The notes under the pieces: generated by a model
Told to the model about the DNA's origin: nothing
Database searches by the model: none
Seen by the model: the letters and a program-made list of their open reading frames with translations, nothing else
Position numbers and translations under genes: made by a program
Shown: piece by piece, positions 1-7,323 of the stretch
Numbering within the stretch: position 1 is the stretch's first letter
Layout: each line of letters starts with the position of its first letter
NCBI GenBank assembly: GCA_946002055.1
Contig: CAMFYL010000003.1
Coordinates: 1-64,000, forward strand
Reading direction: 5' to 3'
DNA: 64,000 nt
Source: an uncultured Roseburia sp.
GTDB lineage: Bacteria > Bacillota > Clostridia > Lachnospirales > Lachnospiraceae

Positions 1-444
1 ATGGCCCAAAGCGTCCTGACCCACATGGTGTCACAACGTGGCCTGGCAGAACAATTTGAAATAGACTCTGCAGCAACCAGCAGAGAAGAGATTGGCAACC
101 TGCCTCATTATGGCACAAGAACCAAGCTTGCCCAGGAGGGGATTCCACTCATTCCCCACAGAGCTCGTCAGATGAACCGGGACGACTATCTGTATTTTGA
201 CTATCTCATCGGGATGGATTCTGCAAACATTCGCAATATGACTCGCATCGTAGGCGGCGAGGACACGAAGCGGAAGATTTATAAAATGCTATCTTTTGCA
301 GACTATGACAAGAATCATCGACTGGTGGAAGCCCGTGACGTGGCAGACCCATGGTACACAGGAGATTTTGAAGCTACCTATCGAGACGTGGTGGCAGGCT
401 GTGAGGGGTTCTTGCACTATCTAAAAGAGAACGGACAACTTTAA
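1..444 (+). CDS. Low-molecular-weight protein-tyrosine/arginine phosphatase, 3' part (cut by window start)
   Basis: The reading frame is already open at base 1. The first visible residues (MAQSVLTHMV) correspond to the stretch that follows the CxxxxxR-S phosphate loop of LMW phosphatases, so the catalytic Cys/Arg loop lies outside the window. About 147 residues remain of a usual 150-165. The conserved late aspartate region is visible as ARDVADPWYTGDF, where the DPWY segment supplies the general acid. The enzyme hydrolyses phosphotyrosine or phosphoarginine in cytosolic proteins through a phosphocysteine intermediate. The family call is firm from the C-terminal signature and length; the substrate is unknown. 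The ATG at base 1 is an internal methionine and not the true start. Confidence 0.85.
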   Translation: MAQSVLTHMVSQRGLAEQFEIDSAATSREEIGNLPHYGTRTKLAQEGIPLIPHRARQMNRDDYLYFDYLIGMDSANIRNMTRIVGGEDTKRKIYKMLSFADYDKNHRLVEARDVADPWYTGDFEATYRDVVAGCEGFLHYLKENGQL

Positions 445-497
445 ACCACCAGATATCGCATTTCGCAGAACACCATACATGAAAGAAATATCAACAT

Positions 498-540
498 CAA
501 AAAAGCCGACCATCATATCTGATTCATACGATGGCCGGCC
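498..540 (-). terminator. Rho-independent terminator of the LUD-domain gene
   Basis: The inverted repeat 505-514 / 530-539 (GCCGACCATC with GATGGCCGGC) has one imperfect pair, which becomes a G-U wobble when read on the minus strand. It is followed on that strand by a run of six T (complement of 499-504). It lies just downstream of the minus-strand gene ending at 562, and may also stop transcription arriving from the phosphatase gene. Confidence 0.7.
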
Positions 541-561
541 TTCTTACATTTCGTCTAAATC

Positions 562-1200
562 CTAATATCCCCAACTTCCCTCAACAAGAATCACCTTAAT
601 TCTCTCCGGATCACGGCTGTTTCTGGTGGTTACAATCTGGTTGCAGATGCAGTCGTCACCGAGACAATCACCGCACACTCCGGTAACAGCGCAAGGTGTC
701 TTTTTGTCCAGACGGATGCAGTTTGGCGGAGATGCGATATTCCGAACCCGGGCCATGGCTTCGTCCAAATCCTTGCATACCTTGTTCATGCCCGCAATCA
801 CAATGACCTGTTTTGGTCCAAAGATGAGAGCGGCTACACGGTTTCCCGTGCCGTCAATATTAAGTAGCTCCCCGTCCAAAGTAATAGCATTGGTACTCAT
901 AATGAAGTTGTCAGCAGAGAATACCTGACGATATACGGCATCTACCTCTTCCTGTGTCTTTGCAGTAGAGCGGTCCAACACCTGCAAATCCTTCCGGCTC
1001 TTAATGGCGTCCAAAAGACCGATTTCTTTCATAGTCATGGTGCCGCCCCAGCTCACAGAGGAGCCTTCCTTCATAAGAGAGGATGCCAGTTCCACTGCCT
1101 CCTCAGCGGTTTTGCAGTAAAATCCCTGCATATGGCGTTTCGCCAAATTCTGAATCACTTGCTTTGCCACCAATTCATGGTGCTGTTCTAAAATACCCAT
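562..1200 (-). CDS. LUD-domain protein (LutC/DUF162-like lactate-utilization family)
   Basis: A 212-residue protein. An upstream in-frame ATG exists at 1245, but the ATG at 1200 (MGILEQHH) has AAAGGTG about six bases upstream, so it is the chosen start. Family signs are SVSWGGTMTMKEIGL near residues 48-61, MSTNAITLDGELLNIDGTGNR near 101-121 and a C-terminal cysteine cluster (Cys170, 176, 179, 184, 186), typical of single-domain clostridial LUD proteins. Relatives take part in iron-sulfur-dependent lactate oxidation with LutA and LutB, but neither partner is adjacent here. The gene stands alone on the minus strand, so its substrate is uncertain. The family assignment is firm and the pathway is inference. 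Confidence 0.8.
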   Translation of the reverse strand: MGILEQHHELVAKQVIQNLAKRHMQGFYCKTAEEAVELASSLMKEGSSVSWGGTMTMKEIGLLDAIKSRKDLQVLDRSTAKTQEEVDAVYRQVFSADNFIMSTNAITLDGELLNIDGTGNRVAALIFGPKQVIVIAGMNKVCKDLDEAMARVRNIASPPNCIRLDKKTPCAVTGVCGDCLGDDCICNQIVTTRNSRDPERIKVILVEGSWGY

Positions 1201-1278
1201 ATGTATCACCTTTCTGTTCCCTATAAAAATTGTTAAAAAATACACATATTTTCTTCCTCATTTTTAGGAAATTGACCT

Positions 1279-1306
1279 TTGTATGAGATAGAAAGTATGC
1301 TATAAT
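1279..1306 (+). promoter_or_regulatory. Probable sigma-A promoter with extended -10, upstream of the CobW-type GTPase
   Basis: TATAAT at 1301-1306 is preceded by TGC, giving an extended -10 (TGnTATAAT). A weak -35 (TTGTAT, 1279-1284) sits 16 bases upstream. The start site would be near 1313, leaving a leader of about 90 bases before the gene at 1404. A small dyad (TTCCT 1254-1258 / AGGAA 1266-1270) lies upstream and could be an operator. Confidence 0.5.
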
Positions 1307-1403
1307 TTTTACTAATATCGGATGAATGCATATCCATTGTTTCGCGATATTATTATTTTCTTACATTACATCCTAGAAAGTCAATAGAAAGAAGGCAAAG
1401 ATT

Positions 1404-2492
1404 ATGACAAAAATTGATATTATTTCAGGATTTTTAGGTGCCGGCAAGACCACCTTCATCAAGAAAATGATTGATGAAGTGTACGCAGGAGAGAAGCTTG
1501 TTCTTATCGAGAACGAATTCGGCGAGGTTGGTATTGACGGTGGCTTTTTAAAGGACTCCGGCATTCAGATTTCAGAGATGAATTCCGGGTGTATCTGCTG
1601 TTCTTTGGTAGGCGATTTTGCCAAGAATTTGCAGGAAGTATTAGAGACCTATACACCGGACCGCATTTTGATTGAGCCATCAGGAGTGGGCAAACTCTCT
1701 GATGTTATGACATCGGTTACCGATTTGGAGAAGAGCCATGACGTGAAACTAAACGCCCTGGTTACCGTTGTAAATGCCCTGAAGGCATCTAAGCAGATGC
1801 GTGCTTTTGGTGAATTCTTTAATAACCAGATTGAATATGCTACAACTGTAGTTCTTTCCAGAACCCAAAGTGCAACTCAGGATCAGCTGGAGTTTTGCGT
1901 AAAGCAGATTCAGGCTTTAAATTCTAAGGCAGCCATTATCACAACACCTTGGGATGACATTGCAGGTGCACAGATTCTGAAGGTGATCGAAGGACAGGAT
2001 AACCTGGAGATGAAGGCTTTGGCAGAGGCAGCCCACGCGGCCCATGAGCACGAACATCATCACCATGATCATGACGATCACGAACACGATCACGAGCATC
2101 ATCACCATGATCACGACGACCACGACCATGAGCATCATCATGACCATGGCGAGGGATGTACCTGTGGATGCCACGATCATGACCATGATCACGAACATCA
2201 TCATCACCACGCAGATGACGTGTTTACCAGCTGGGGCAAGGAGACGCCACATATCTTCGAGAGAGAGACCATCGAACACGCTATGCAGGTATTCGCTGAG
2301 ACAGAGGACTGCGGAACCATTCTTCGTTCCAAGGGTATGGTGCAGTCCACCGACGGCACATGGATTTACTTTGACTTAGTTGACGGAGAGTATGAACTTC
2401 GCACCGGTGAGCCGGACTACACAGGCCGTCTTGTGGTAATCGGTACAGACATTGATGAACACAAGTTAGAAGAGTTGTTTGGCATAGCATAA
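1404..2492 (+). CDS. CobW/COG0523-family GTPase, putative metal chaperone with His-rich tract
   Basis: A 362-residue P-loop GTPase. It has a Walker A motif GFLGAGKTT (residues 9-17), the family CxCC metal site (Cys63, Cys65, Cys66 in SGCICCS), IEPSGVG (90-96) and a C-terminal CobW domain from about residue 275. The position normally held by NKxD reads SRTQ (152-155). Residues about 211-269 are an extreme His/Asp-rich tract with a C-x-C-x-C insert (252-256), expected to bind Zn, Ni or Co. COG0523 proteins deliver metal to client enzymes using GTP hydrolysis. A Shine-Dalgarno AAGAAGG precedes the ATG. The next gene, 25 bases on, is a second CobW-type GTPase, so the two probably act in the same metal-handling process. 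The metal and client are unknown. Confidence 0.85.
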   Translation: MTKIDIISGFLGAGKTTFIKKMIDEVYAGEKLVLIENEFGEVGIDGGFLKDSGIQISEMNSGCICCSLVGDFAKNLQEVLETYTPDRILIEPSGVGKLSDVMTSVTDLEKSHDVKLNALVTVVNALKASKQMRAFGEFFNNQIEYATTVVLSRTQSATQDQLEFCVKQIQALNSKAAIITTPWDDIAGAQILKVIEGQDNLEMKALAEAAHAAHEHEHHHHDHDDHEHDHEHHHHDHDDHDHEHHHDHGEGCTCGCHDHDHDHEHHHHHADDVFTSWGKETPHIFERETIEHAMQVFAETEDCGTILRSKGMVQSTDGTWIYFDLVDGEYELRTGEPDYTGRLVVIGTDIDEHKLEELFGIA

Positions 2493-2517
2493 TTTAGAAA
2501 AGAAGGTAAGACGTATT

Positions 2518-3468
2518 ATGGCAGAGATACCTATTTATTTTTTTACAGGGTTTATGGACAGCGGTAAGACATCCCTGATTCAGGAAACCATCTTCGAAAA
2601 TGGATTTGGAGAAGACAATGAGCGCATGTTGATTATTGCCTGCGAAGACGGTGATGTGGAATATGACGTTGACAAGCTTAAGGCGGCCAATACCTCCATC
2701 GTAATGATTGGAAATGAGGAAGACTTTACCACGGAGCGCCTGCAACAACTTCAGGATGAGTATCGCCCGGAGGCTGTTTTCCTTGAGTACAATGGCACTT
2801 GGGATGTGGGCAATGTCTACGAGATGAAGTTGCCAAAGGATTGGGTGATTGTACAGTCCTTAGCCACCGTAGATGCCACCACCTTTGATATGTATATGCA
2901 AAATATGCGTCCTATGATGATGGAGCAGTTCTTTAAGGCGGAGGTGGTTATTTTTAACCGTTGCGACGACAACACACCTAAGAGTCGTTTCCGTGGAAGC
3001 ATTAAGGCGGTGAATCGTCCGGCACAGATTGTATATGAGCGAGCAGATGGTACCATCGACGATCGGGAAGAAGAATTACCATTCGACCTAAATGCCGATG
3101 TGATTGAGATTTCTGATGCAGACTATGCACTGTGGTTTATGGATTGTATGGAACATCCTAAGAAATACGATGGTAAGACGGTGCATTTCCTTGGCCTTGT
3201 TTACAATCCACAGGATGGCAAGTTAAAGCGTGGTGTCATTGTACCGGGACGTTTTGCCATGACCTGTTGCGTGGAGGATATTACATTTTTGGGTATGATG
3301 TGTAAGACCAGTCTTACTGAGACACCGGCCCATCGTTCCTGGATTGACTTAACTGCCAAGATTAAAGTTGAGTTTGCCAGAGAGTACAAGGGCAAAGGCC
3401 CAATCCTCTATCCGGTAGAGATGAAACCGGCAGAGAAACCAGCCGACGAGTTGGTGTATTTTAGCTAA
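2518..3468 (+). CDS. CobW-like GTPase fused to a YcgQ/DUF1980-like C-terminal domain
   Basis: A 316-residue protein. The N-terminal half is a P-loop domain (GFMDSGKTS, residues 11-19) with an NKxD-like NRCD (147-150). It lacks the CxCC motif of its upstream neighbour. From about residue 205 the sequence changes to a beta-rich domain: GKTVHFLGLVYN (219-230), then GRFAMTCCVED (244-254) and a Trp in RSWIDL. This resembles the C-terminal domain of YcgQ (DUF1980/TIGR03943), usually found beside a YcgR-type (DUF318) permease in metal-related loci. No permease gene is adjacent here. The gene follows the His-rich GTPase by 25 bases, with AGAAGG upstream of the ATG, so the two are probably co-transcribed. 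The domain assignments are from pattern recognition; a metal-related role is inferred. Confidence 0.65.
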   Translation: MAEIPIYFFTGFMDSGKTSLIQETIFENGFGEDNERMLIIACEDGDVEYDVDKLKAANTSIVMIGNEEDFTTERLQQLQDEYRPEAVFLEYNGTWDVGNVYEMKLPKDWVIVQSLATVDATTFDMYMQNMRPMMMEQFFKAEVVIFNRCDDNTPKSRFRGSIKAVNRPAQIVYERADGTIDDREEELPFDLNADVIEISDADYALWFMDCMEHPKKYDGKTVHFLGLVYNPQDGKLKRGVIVPGRFAMTCCVEDITFLGMMCKTSLTETPAHRSWIDLTAKIKVEFAREYKGKGPILYPVEMKPAEKPADELVYFS

Positions 3469-3544
3469 ATTTTGTGATGTGTGTTTTATGCATAAGAATA
3501 ATTAAGAATCTAACGTAACGTCCTTGTTCCATATATTCAACCCA

Positions 3545-3689
3545 GTTGTATGTGATGACCAATTAGGTACGCCGGGTACTTCCGGCGCGGTCGGTACTTA
3601 TGCGGTGCTTTTGCAACGCATTATGTACCGCTACCAGCGTCCGGGTAGCGGGAGCGTGCCCAGCGTATGAATTGGTCATCGCATACGAC
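3545..3689 (+). ncRNA. Candidate structured RNA: 20-bp closing stem enclosing several hairpins
   Basis: Arms 3545-3564 and 3670-3689 pair over all 20 positions. Two of the pairs are T-G, which are allowed in RNA only if the plus strand is transcribed. Inside are a 5-bp hairpin (3571-3575 / 3582-3586), a long hairpin (3592-3597 + 3600-3604 + 3606-3608 with 3613-3615 + 3617-3621 + 3625-3630, TTTT loop) and a 7-bp hairpin (3629-3635 / 3644-3650); the last two share one or two bases at their junction. The rest of 3650-3669 is GC-rich and may form a small further stem. A TATATT (3532-3537) lies about seven bases before the outer stem. The element sits 64 bases upstream of nfnA without a T-tract terminator. 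I do not recognise the class; a cis leader, a small RNA or a mobile palindromic repeat are all possible. Confidence 0.5.
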
Positions 3690-3752
3690 GGAAATATTTA
3701 TATGAGGGACAAGTAGATGTTATGTGGGAATAAGAAAAAGGGAGGAAAATTA

Positions 3753-4643
3753 ATGTATCCAATTGTAAGAAAAGAAAAGCTTGCAGACAAGATTTTCTTG
3801 ATGGATGTAAAGGCACCAAGAGTCGCAGACTCCTGTTTGCCGGGACAGTTCATCATTGTGAAAATCGATGAGGTGGGGGAGAGAATTCCACTGACTATTT
3901 GCGATTATGATCGCGAGGCGGGAACCATTACCATTGTGTTCCAGACGGTAGGAGCTTCTTCAGAGAGAATGTCTTATTTGGAGGTTGGGGATTCCTTTAT
4001 GGACTTTGTAGGTCCGCTGGGACAGCCATCTGAGCTCTGTGTGGAGGAGAATCTTGAGGAGACCAAGCAGAAGAGTATTGTGTTTATCGCAGGTGGTGTA
4101 GGTACTGCACCGGTATATCCACAGGTGAAATGGCTCAAGGAGCACGGTGTGGATTGCACGGTTATTATGGGATCCAGAACAAAGGATTTGCTCTTCTTTG
4201 TGGAGGAGATGAGAGCTGTTGCAGGACAGCTTTGTGTGACAACAGACGACGGTACATATGGCTTCCATGGTATGGGAACCAATCAGTTGCAGGCTCTTGT
4301 TGACGAAGGTCAGAAGTTTGATCATTGTGTGGCTATCGGTCCTATGATTATGATGAAATTTGTTTGCAAACTCACAAAGGAACTTGGCATTCCAACAGTT
4401 GTTTCTATGAATCCAATTATGGTAGACGGTACAGGAATGTGTGGTGCTTGTCGTCTGGTTGTAGGAGACAAAGTGAAGTTTGCTTGCGTAGACGGACCTG
4501 AGTTTGATGGACATTTGGTTGATTTTGACCAGGCAATGTCCAGACAGGCACAGTATAAGACAGAAGAAGGTCGCGCGATGCTTGCTTTGCAGGAAGGTGA
4601 TACTCATCACGGCGGATGCGGACATTGTGGAGGTGACAAGTAA
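3753..4643 (+). CDS. nfnA: NfnA, FAD/[2Fe-2S] subunit of NADH-dependent ferredoxin:NADP+ oxidoreductase
   Basis: A 296-residue ferredoxin-NADP reductase-type protein. The start at 3753 is set by GGGAGG seven bases upstream; an in-frame ATG at 3717 has no such site. FAD-binding ERIPLTICDY (43-52) and NAD-binding FIAGGVGTAPVYPQ (111-124) are visible. The cluster-binding segment D225-x4-C230-x2-C233-x11-C245 follows PyrK spacing with Asp in place of the first Cys, as known for NfnA. The C-terminal tail is rich in Gly, His and Cys. With NfnB it forms a cytosolic electron-bifurcating complex linking NADH, ferredoxin and NADP(H). The stop overlaps the nfnB start (TAATG). The alternative name, sulfide dehydrogenase subunit, is less likely given the adjacent partner. 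Confidence 0.88.
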   Translation: MYPIVRKEKLADKIFLMDVKAPRVADSCLPGQFIIVKIDEVGERIPLTICDYDREAGTITIVFQTVGASSERMSYLEVGDSFMDFVGPLGQPSELCVEENLEETKQKSIVFIAGGVGTAPVYPQVKWLKEHGVDCTVIMGSRTKDLLFFVEEMRAVAGQLCVTTDDGTYGFHGMGTNQLQALVDEGQKFDHCVAIGPMIMMKFVCKLTKELGIPTVVSMNPIMVDGTGMCGACRLVVGDKVKFACVDGPEFDGHLVDFDQAMSRQAQYKTEEGRAMLALQEGDTHHGGCGHCGGDK

Positions 4644-6028
4644 TGGGTGATGTTTTAGTAAGAGTACCAATCAGTGAGCAGGACCCTAAGGTTCGTGCTA
4701 CCAATTTTGAAGAGGTTTGCCTTGGATATAATAAGGAAGAGGCTATGGAAGAAGCAGCTCGTTGCCTTAACTGCAAGAATGCACAGTGTGTAAAGGGATG
4801 TCCGGTTTCCATTCAGATTCCTGATTTCGTGGCTGCTGTGAAAGACGGCGATATAAAAAAGGCTTACGAGGTGATTAGCCAGTCCTCAGCACTTCCGGCA
4901 GTATGTGGTCGTGTTTGCCCACAGGAGAGCCAGTGTGAGGGTAAATGTATCCGCGGTATTAAGGGTGAGGCTGTCTCAATCGGAAAGCTTGAGAGATTTA
5001 CAGCTGACTGGGCCAGAGAAAACGGCATTAAGCCACAGGGTGCTCAGGAGAAGAATGGTCACAAGGTGGCTGTTGTAGGTTCCGGTCCTGCAGGTCTTAC
5101 CTGTGCAGGTGATTTGGCAAAGCTTGGTTATGACGTAACTATCTTTGAGGCACTTCACGAGGCAGGCGGTGTACTTGTCTATGGTATTCCGGAATTCCGT
5201 CTTCCTAAGGAAAAGGTTGTTGCCGCTGAAGTTGAAAATGTAAAAGCTCTCGGCGTTAAGATTGAGACCAATGTTATTATCGGTCGTTCCATCACCATTG
5301 ATGAATTGATGGAGAAGGAAGGATTTGAGGCTGTATTTATCGGTTCCGGCGCAGGTCTTCCTAGATTTATGGGAATTCCTGGTGAGCAGGCCAAGGGTGT
5401 GTTCTCAGCCAATGAGTTCCTTACAAGAAATAACCTGATGAAAGCCTTCAAGGAAGGCTATGACACACCAATTGCCCGTGGCAAGAAGGTAGTAGTTGTG
5501 GGCGGCGGCAACGTTGCTATGGATGCTGCCAGAACAGCACTTCGCCTTGGAGCAGAGGTTCACGTTGTATACCGTAGAAGTGAGGCTGAGCTTCCTGCCA
5601 GAGTGGAAGAAGTACATCACGCTAAGGAGGAAGGTGTTATCTTTGACCTTCTTCAGAATCCTACAGAGATTCTTGTGGATGAAAATGGCTGTGTTAAGGG
5701 CATTCGCATCATCAAGATGGAATTAGGCGAGCCGGATGAGTCCGGCAGAAGAAGTCCTGTGGAGATTCCGGGTTCTGAGTACGAGATTGATTGCGATACG
5801 GTAATCATGTCTCTTGGTACTTCACCAAACCCATTGATTTCTTCAACAACCAAGGGCTTGGATGTGAACCGCAGAGGTTGCATTATCTGTGAAGAGGATG
5901 GTGCCACATCTAAGGATGCAGTTTACGCCGGTGGTGATGCGGTTACAGGTGCTGCAACCGTAATCCTTGCTATGGGTGCCGGTAAGGCAGCTGCTCAGGG
6001 AATTCATGAGTATTTCCAGAACAAGTAA
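4643..6028 (+). CDS. nfnB: NfnB, NADPH/[4Fe-4S] subunit (GltD-like) of the Nfn complex
   Basis: A 461-residue protein of the glutamate-synthase small-subunit/NfnB family. The N-terminus carries cysteine motifs for two [4Fe-4S] clusters (CLNCKNAQCVKGCP and CGRVCPQESQCEGKC). A first Rossmann motif VAVVGSGPAGLTCAGDL binds FAD and a second, VVVVGGGNVAMDAARTALRLG followed by VVYRRS, binds NADPH. The length matches NfnB. Translational coupling with nfnA (one-base overlap) supports the complex over a stand-alone GltD, and no large glutamate synthase subunit is nearby. The complex bifurcates electrons between NADPH, ferredoxin and NAD+ in the cytosol. The operon ends at a strong hairpin terminator. 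Confidence 0.88.
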   Translation: MGDVLVRVPISEQDPKVRATNFEEVCLGYNKEEAMEEAARCLNCKNAQCVKGCPVSIQIPDFVAAVKDGDIKKAYEVISQSSALPAVCGRVCPQESQCEGKCIRGIKGEAVSIGKLERFTADWARENGIKPQGAQEKNGHKVAVVGSGPAGLTCAGDLAKLGYDVTIFEALHEAGGVLVYGIPEFRLPKEKVVAAEVENVKALGVKIETNVIIGRSITIDELMEKEGFEAVFIGSGAGLPRFMGIPGEQAKGVFSANEFLTRNNLMKAFKEGYDTPIARGKKVVVVGGGNVAMDAARTALRLGAEVHVVYRRSEAELPARVEEVHHAKEEGVIFDLLQNPTEILVDENGCVKGIRIIKMELGEPDESGRRSPVEIPGSEYEIDCDTVIMSLGTSPNPLISSTTKGLDVNRRGCIICEEDGATSKDAVYAGGDAVTGAATVILAMGAGKAAAQGIHEYFQNK

Positions 6029-6050
6029 AAACATAATATACAAAAACAAA

Positions 6051-6099
6051 GAACCCTCCTTACCGGCAGTATAGCCGGTAAAGAGGGTTCCTTTATTTG
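6051..6099. terminator. Bidirectional terminator between nfnB and the convergent PLP enzyme gene
   Basis: GAACCCTC (6051-6058) and TTACCGGC (6060-6067) pair with GCCGGTAA (6074-6081) and GAGGGTTC (6083-6090), a 16-bp stem with one internal C/A mismatch and a 6-base loop. The plus strand continues CTTTATTTG. The minus strand continues into TTTGTTTTTG, so it can serve both converging genes. Confidence 0.85.
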
Positions 6100-6104
6100 T
6101 TACA

Positions 6105-7193
6105 TTATCTCAGCAGACATTCTGCTAATCTGTCATTATCCTCCGGCTTCATAAAGCAGAAACGAATGAACTTGTCATTTAAGAATGGGAAGGTAGAACA
6201 GTCTCGGATCATCATACCTTCTCGAATGGCCCGATCGAACAAGTCTTGGCTGGTTAAATCATCATCCATAATCCGAAGCAGCATAAAGTTGGCGGTAGGC
6301 TTGTATGGGCGAAATCTTTCGGATTCCTGAAACAATTCATACATACGCTGACGTTCCGAGAGAACCAAGTCTCTGGTGGCAGCGATGTAATCCTTATCCT
6401 GAAACATCAATTCTCCGGCAATGACAGCAAGAGAGTTGATGGTCCAAGGGTTCTTGCGCTGATTCATATTGCGAAGCAAATCCTCGTTTCCCGTAATGGC
6501 ATATCCCAGGCGAAGCCCCGGAGCAGCAAAAAACTTACTGGTGCCGCGAAGAATAATAATGTTGTTGTAGTATGCGGTGAGAGGAACAGCGCTGGTGTGT
6601 GCCACATCATCCACAAATTCAATGTAAGTTTCATCTACCATCACATAGATGTCGTGTTCCTTGCACACATCAAGAATCTTGCGCATATCATCAAGGGAGA
6701 TGCAGCTTGATGTGGGGTTGTTTGGATTACAGAGAATCAACAGATTGAGACTGTCATCAAGCTTAGAGGTAAAGTGGTCCGTGTCCAAACGAAAACTATT
6801 CTCTTCTTTCAAAGGATAGTACAGAGTAGTTCCGCCTCCAAGAGCAACCTCCCGCTCATATTCAGAGTAGGTTGGTCCTAAAATCAGCGCTTTCCTAGGA
6901 TGTTCAATCTGAATAAAGAGAGAAATTAGTTCCGTAGAACCATTTCCCACAATAATATTTTCCGGTTCTGTGCCAACGTAGTTGGCCATACATTTGCGAA
7001 GATTGCAGTACTCCCGATCCGGATAAGTGGTAATACAATCTATGTGAGTAGATAATTCTTCTTTTAATTTCTGTGAAATACCCAGTGGATTTACATTGGC
7101 AGAAAAGCTTGTAATGTTCTCTTTCTTAATACCGTAAATGCTCTCTATTTTCTCCAAATCACTGCCGTGAAAATGGTCTTTGTGCTTTATCAT
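6105..7193 (-). CDS. Class I/II PLP-dependent enzyme, CobD- or HisC-like
   Basis: A 362-residue fold-type I PLP enzyme. The N-terminus HFHGSDLEKI with FSANVNPLGIS (30-40) resembles threonine-phosphate decarboxylase (CobD). Conserved cofactor residues are NPNNPT (156-161), Asp187 in MVDETYIEF and the Schiff-base Lys220 in RGTSKFFAAPGLRLGY, with Arg228 for the substrate carboxylate. GGGAGG upstream of the ATG supports the start. CobD makes aminopropanol phosphate for cobalamin; the closely related HisC is histidinol-phosphate aminotransferase. Neither pathway has neighbours here, so the exact substrate stays open; the N-terminal motif favours CobD-like. It has its own promoter facing the operon at 7324. 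Confidence 0.75.
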   Translation of the reverse strand: MIKHKDHFHGSDLEKIESIYGIKKENITSFSANVNPLGISQKLKEELSTHIDCITTYPDREYCNLRKCMANYVGTEPENIIVGNGSTELISLFIQIEHPRKALILGPTYSEYEREVALGGGTTLYYPLKEENSFRLDTDHFTSKLDDSLNLLILCNPNNPTSSCISLDDMRKILDVCKEHDIYVMVDETYIEFVDDVAHTSAVPLTAYYNNIIILRGTSKFFAAPGLRLGYAITGNEDLLRNMNQRKNPWTINSLAVIAGELMFQDKDYIAATRDLVLSERQRMYELFQESERFRPYKPTANFMLLRIMDDDLTSQDLFDRAIREGMMIRDCSTFPFLNDKFIRFCFMKPEDNDRLAECLLR

Positions 7194-7221
7194 TTCCGCC
7201 TCCCGTATGGGACAAAGTTTA

Positions 7222-7250
7222 TTGCATGTCCCCTGTAAATAGTTTATAAT
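7222..7250 (+). promoter_or_regulatory. Sigma-A promoter of the DUF5717/DUF5716 operon
   Basis: TTGCAT (7222-7227), a spacer of exactly 17, and a perfect TATAAT (7245-7250). The start site is near 7257, with a leader of about 67 bases before the TTG start at 7324. No terminator is seen between the genes that follow, so this promoter probably serves all five. Confidence 0.65.
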
Positions 7251-7252
7251 TT

Positions 7253-7280
7253 ATTATAGTCATAAATACCAAAAAAGCAA
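7253..7280 (-). promoter_or_regulatory. Sigma-A promoter of the PLP enzyme gene
   Basis: On the minus strand TTGCTT (7280-7275) is followed after 16 bases by TATAAT (7258-7253). The -10 lies a few bases from the -10 of the opposite promoter (7245-7250), so the two divergent transcripts start from overlapping sites and may interfere with each other. Confidence 0.6.
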
Positions 7281-7323
7281 CCGGTATGACTGGCTAGATT
7301 AGACGGAAAAAGGGAGACATATT

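Noticed and set aside
2044-2240. Apparent short repeats (CATCATCACCATGATCA-type) that could be taken for a DNA repeat array
   Set aside because: They are coding repeats of His/Asp codons in frame with the GTPase, without regular spacers.
1917-2279. Long antisense and out-of-frame reading frames rich in Met/Val/His over the His tract of the CobW GTPase
   Set aside because: They arise from the repetitive GAT/CAC/CAT codons of the His-rich tract. No ribosome site, and the real gene explains the sequence.
3545-3689. CRISPR or insertion-sequence interpretation of the inverted repeats upstream of nfnA
   Set aside because: No repeated spacer units, no transposase and no obvious target duplication; a structured RNA fits better, though a MITE-like repeat is not excluded.
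3960-4670. 236-residue minus-strand reading frame over nfnA
   Set aside because: Low-complexity shadow frame with no ribosome site, opposite a clearly recognisable gene.
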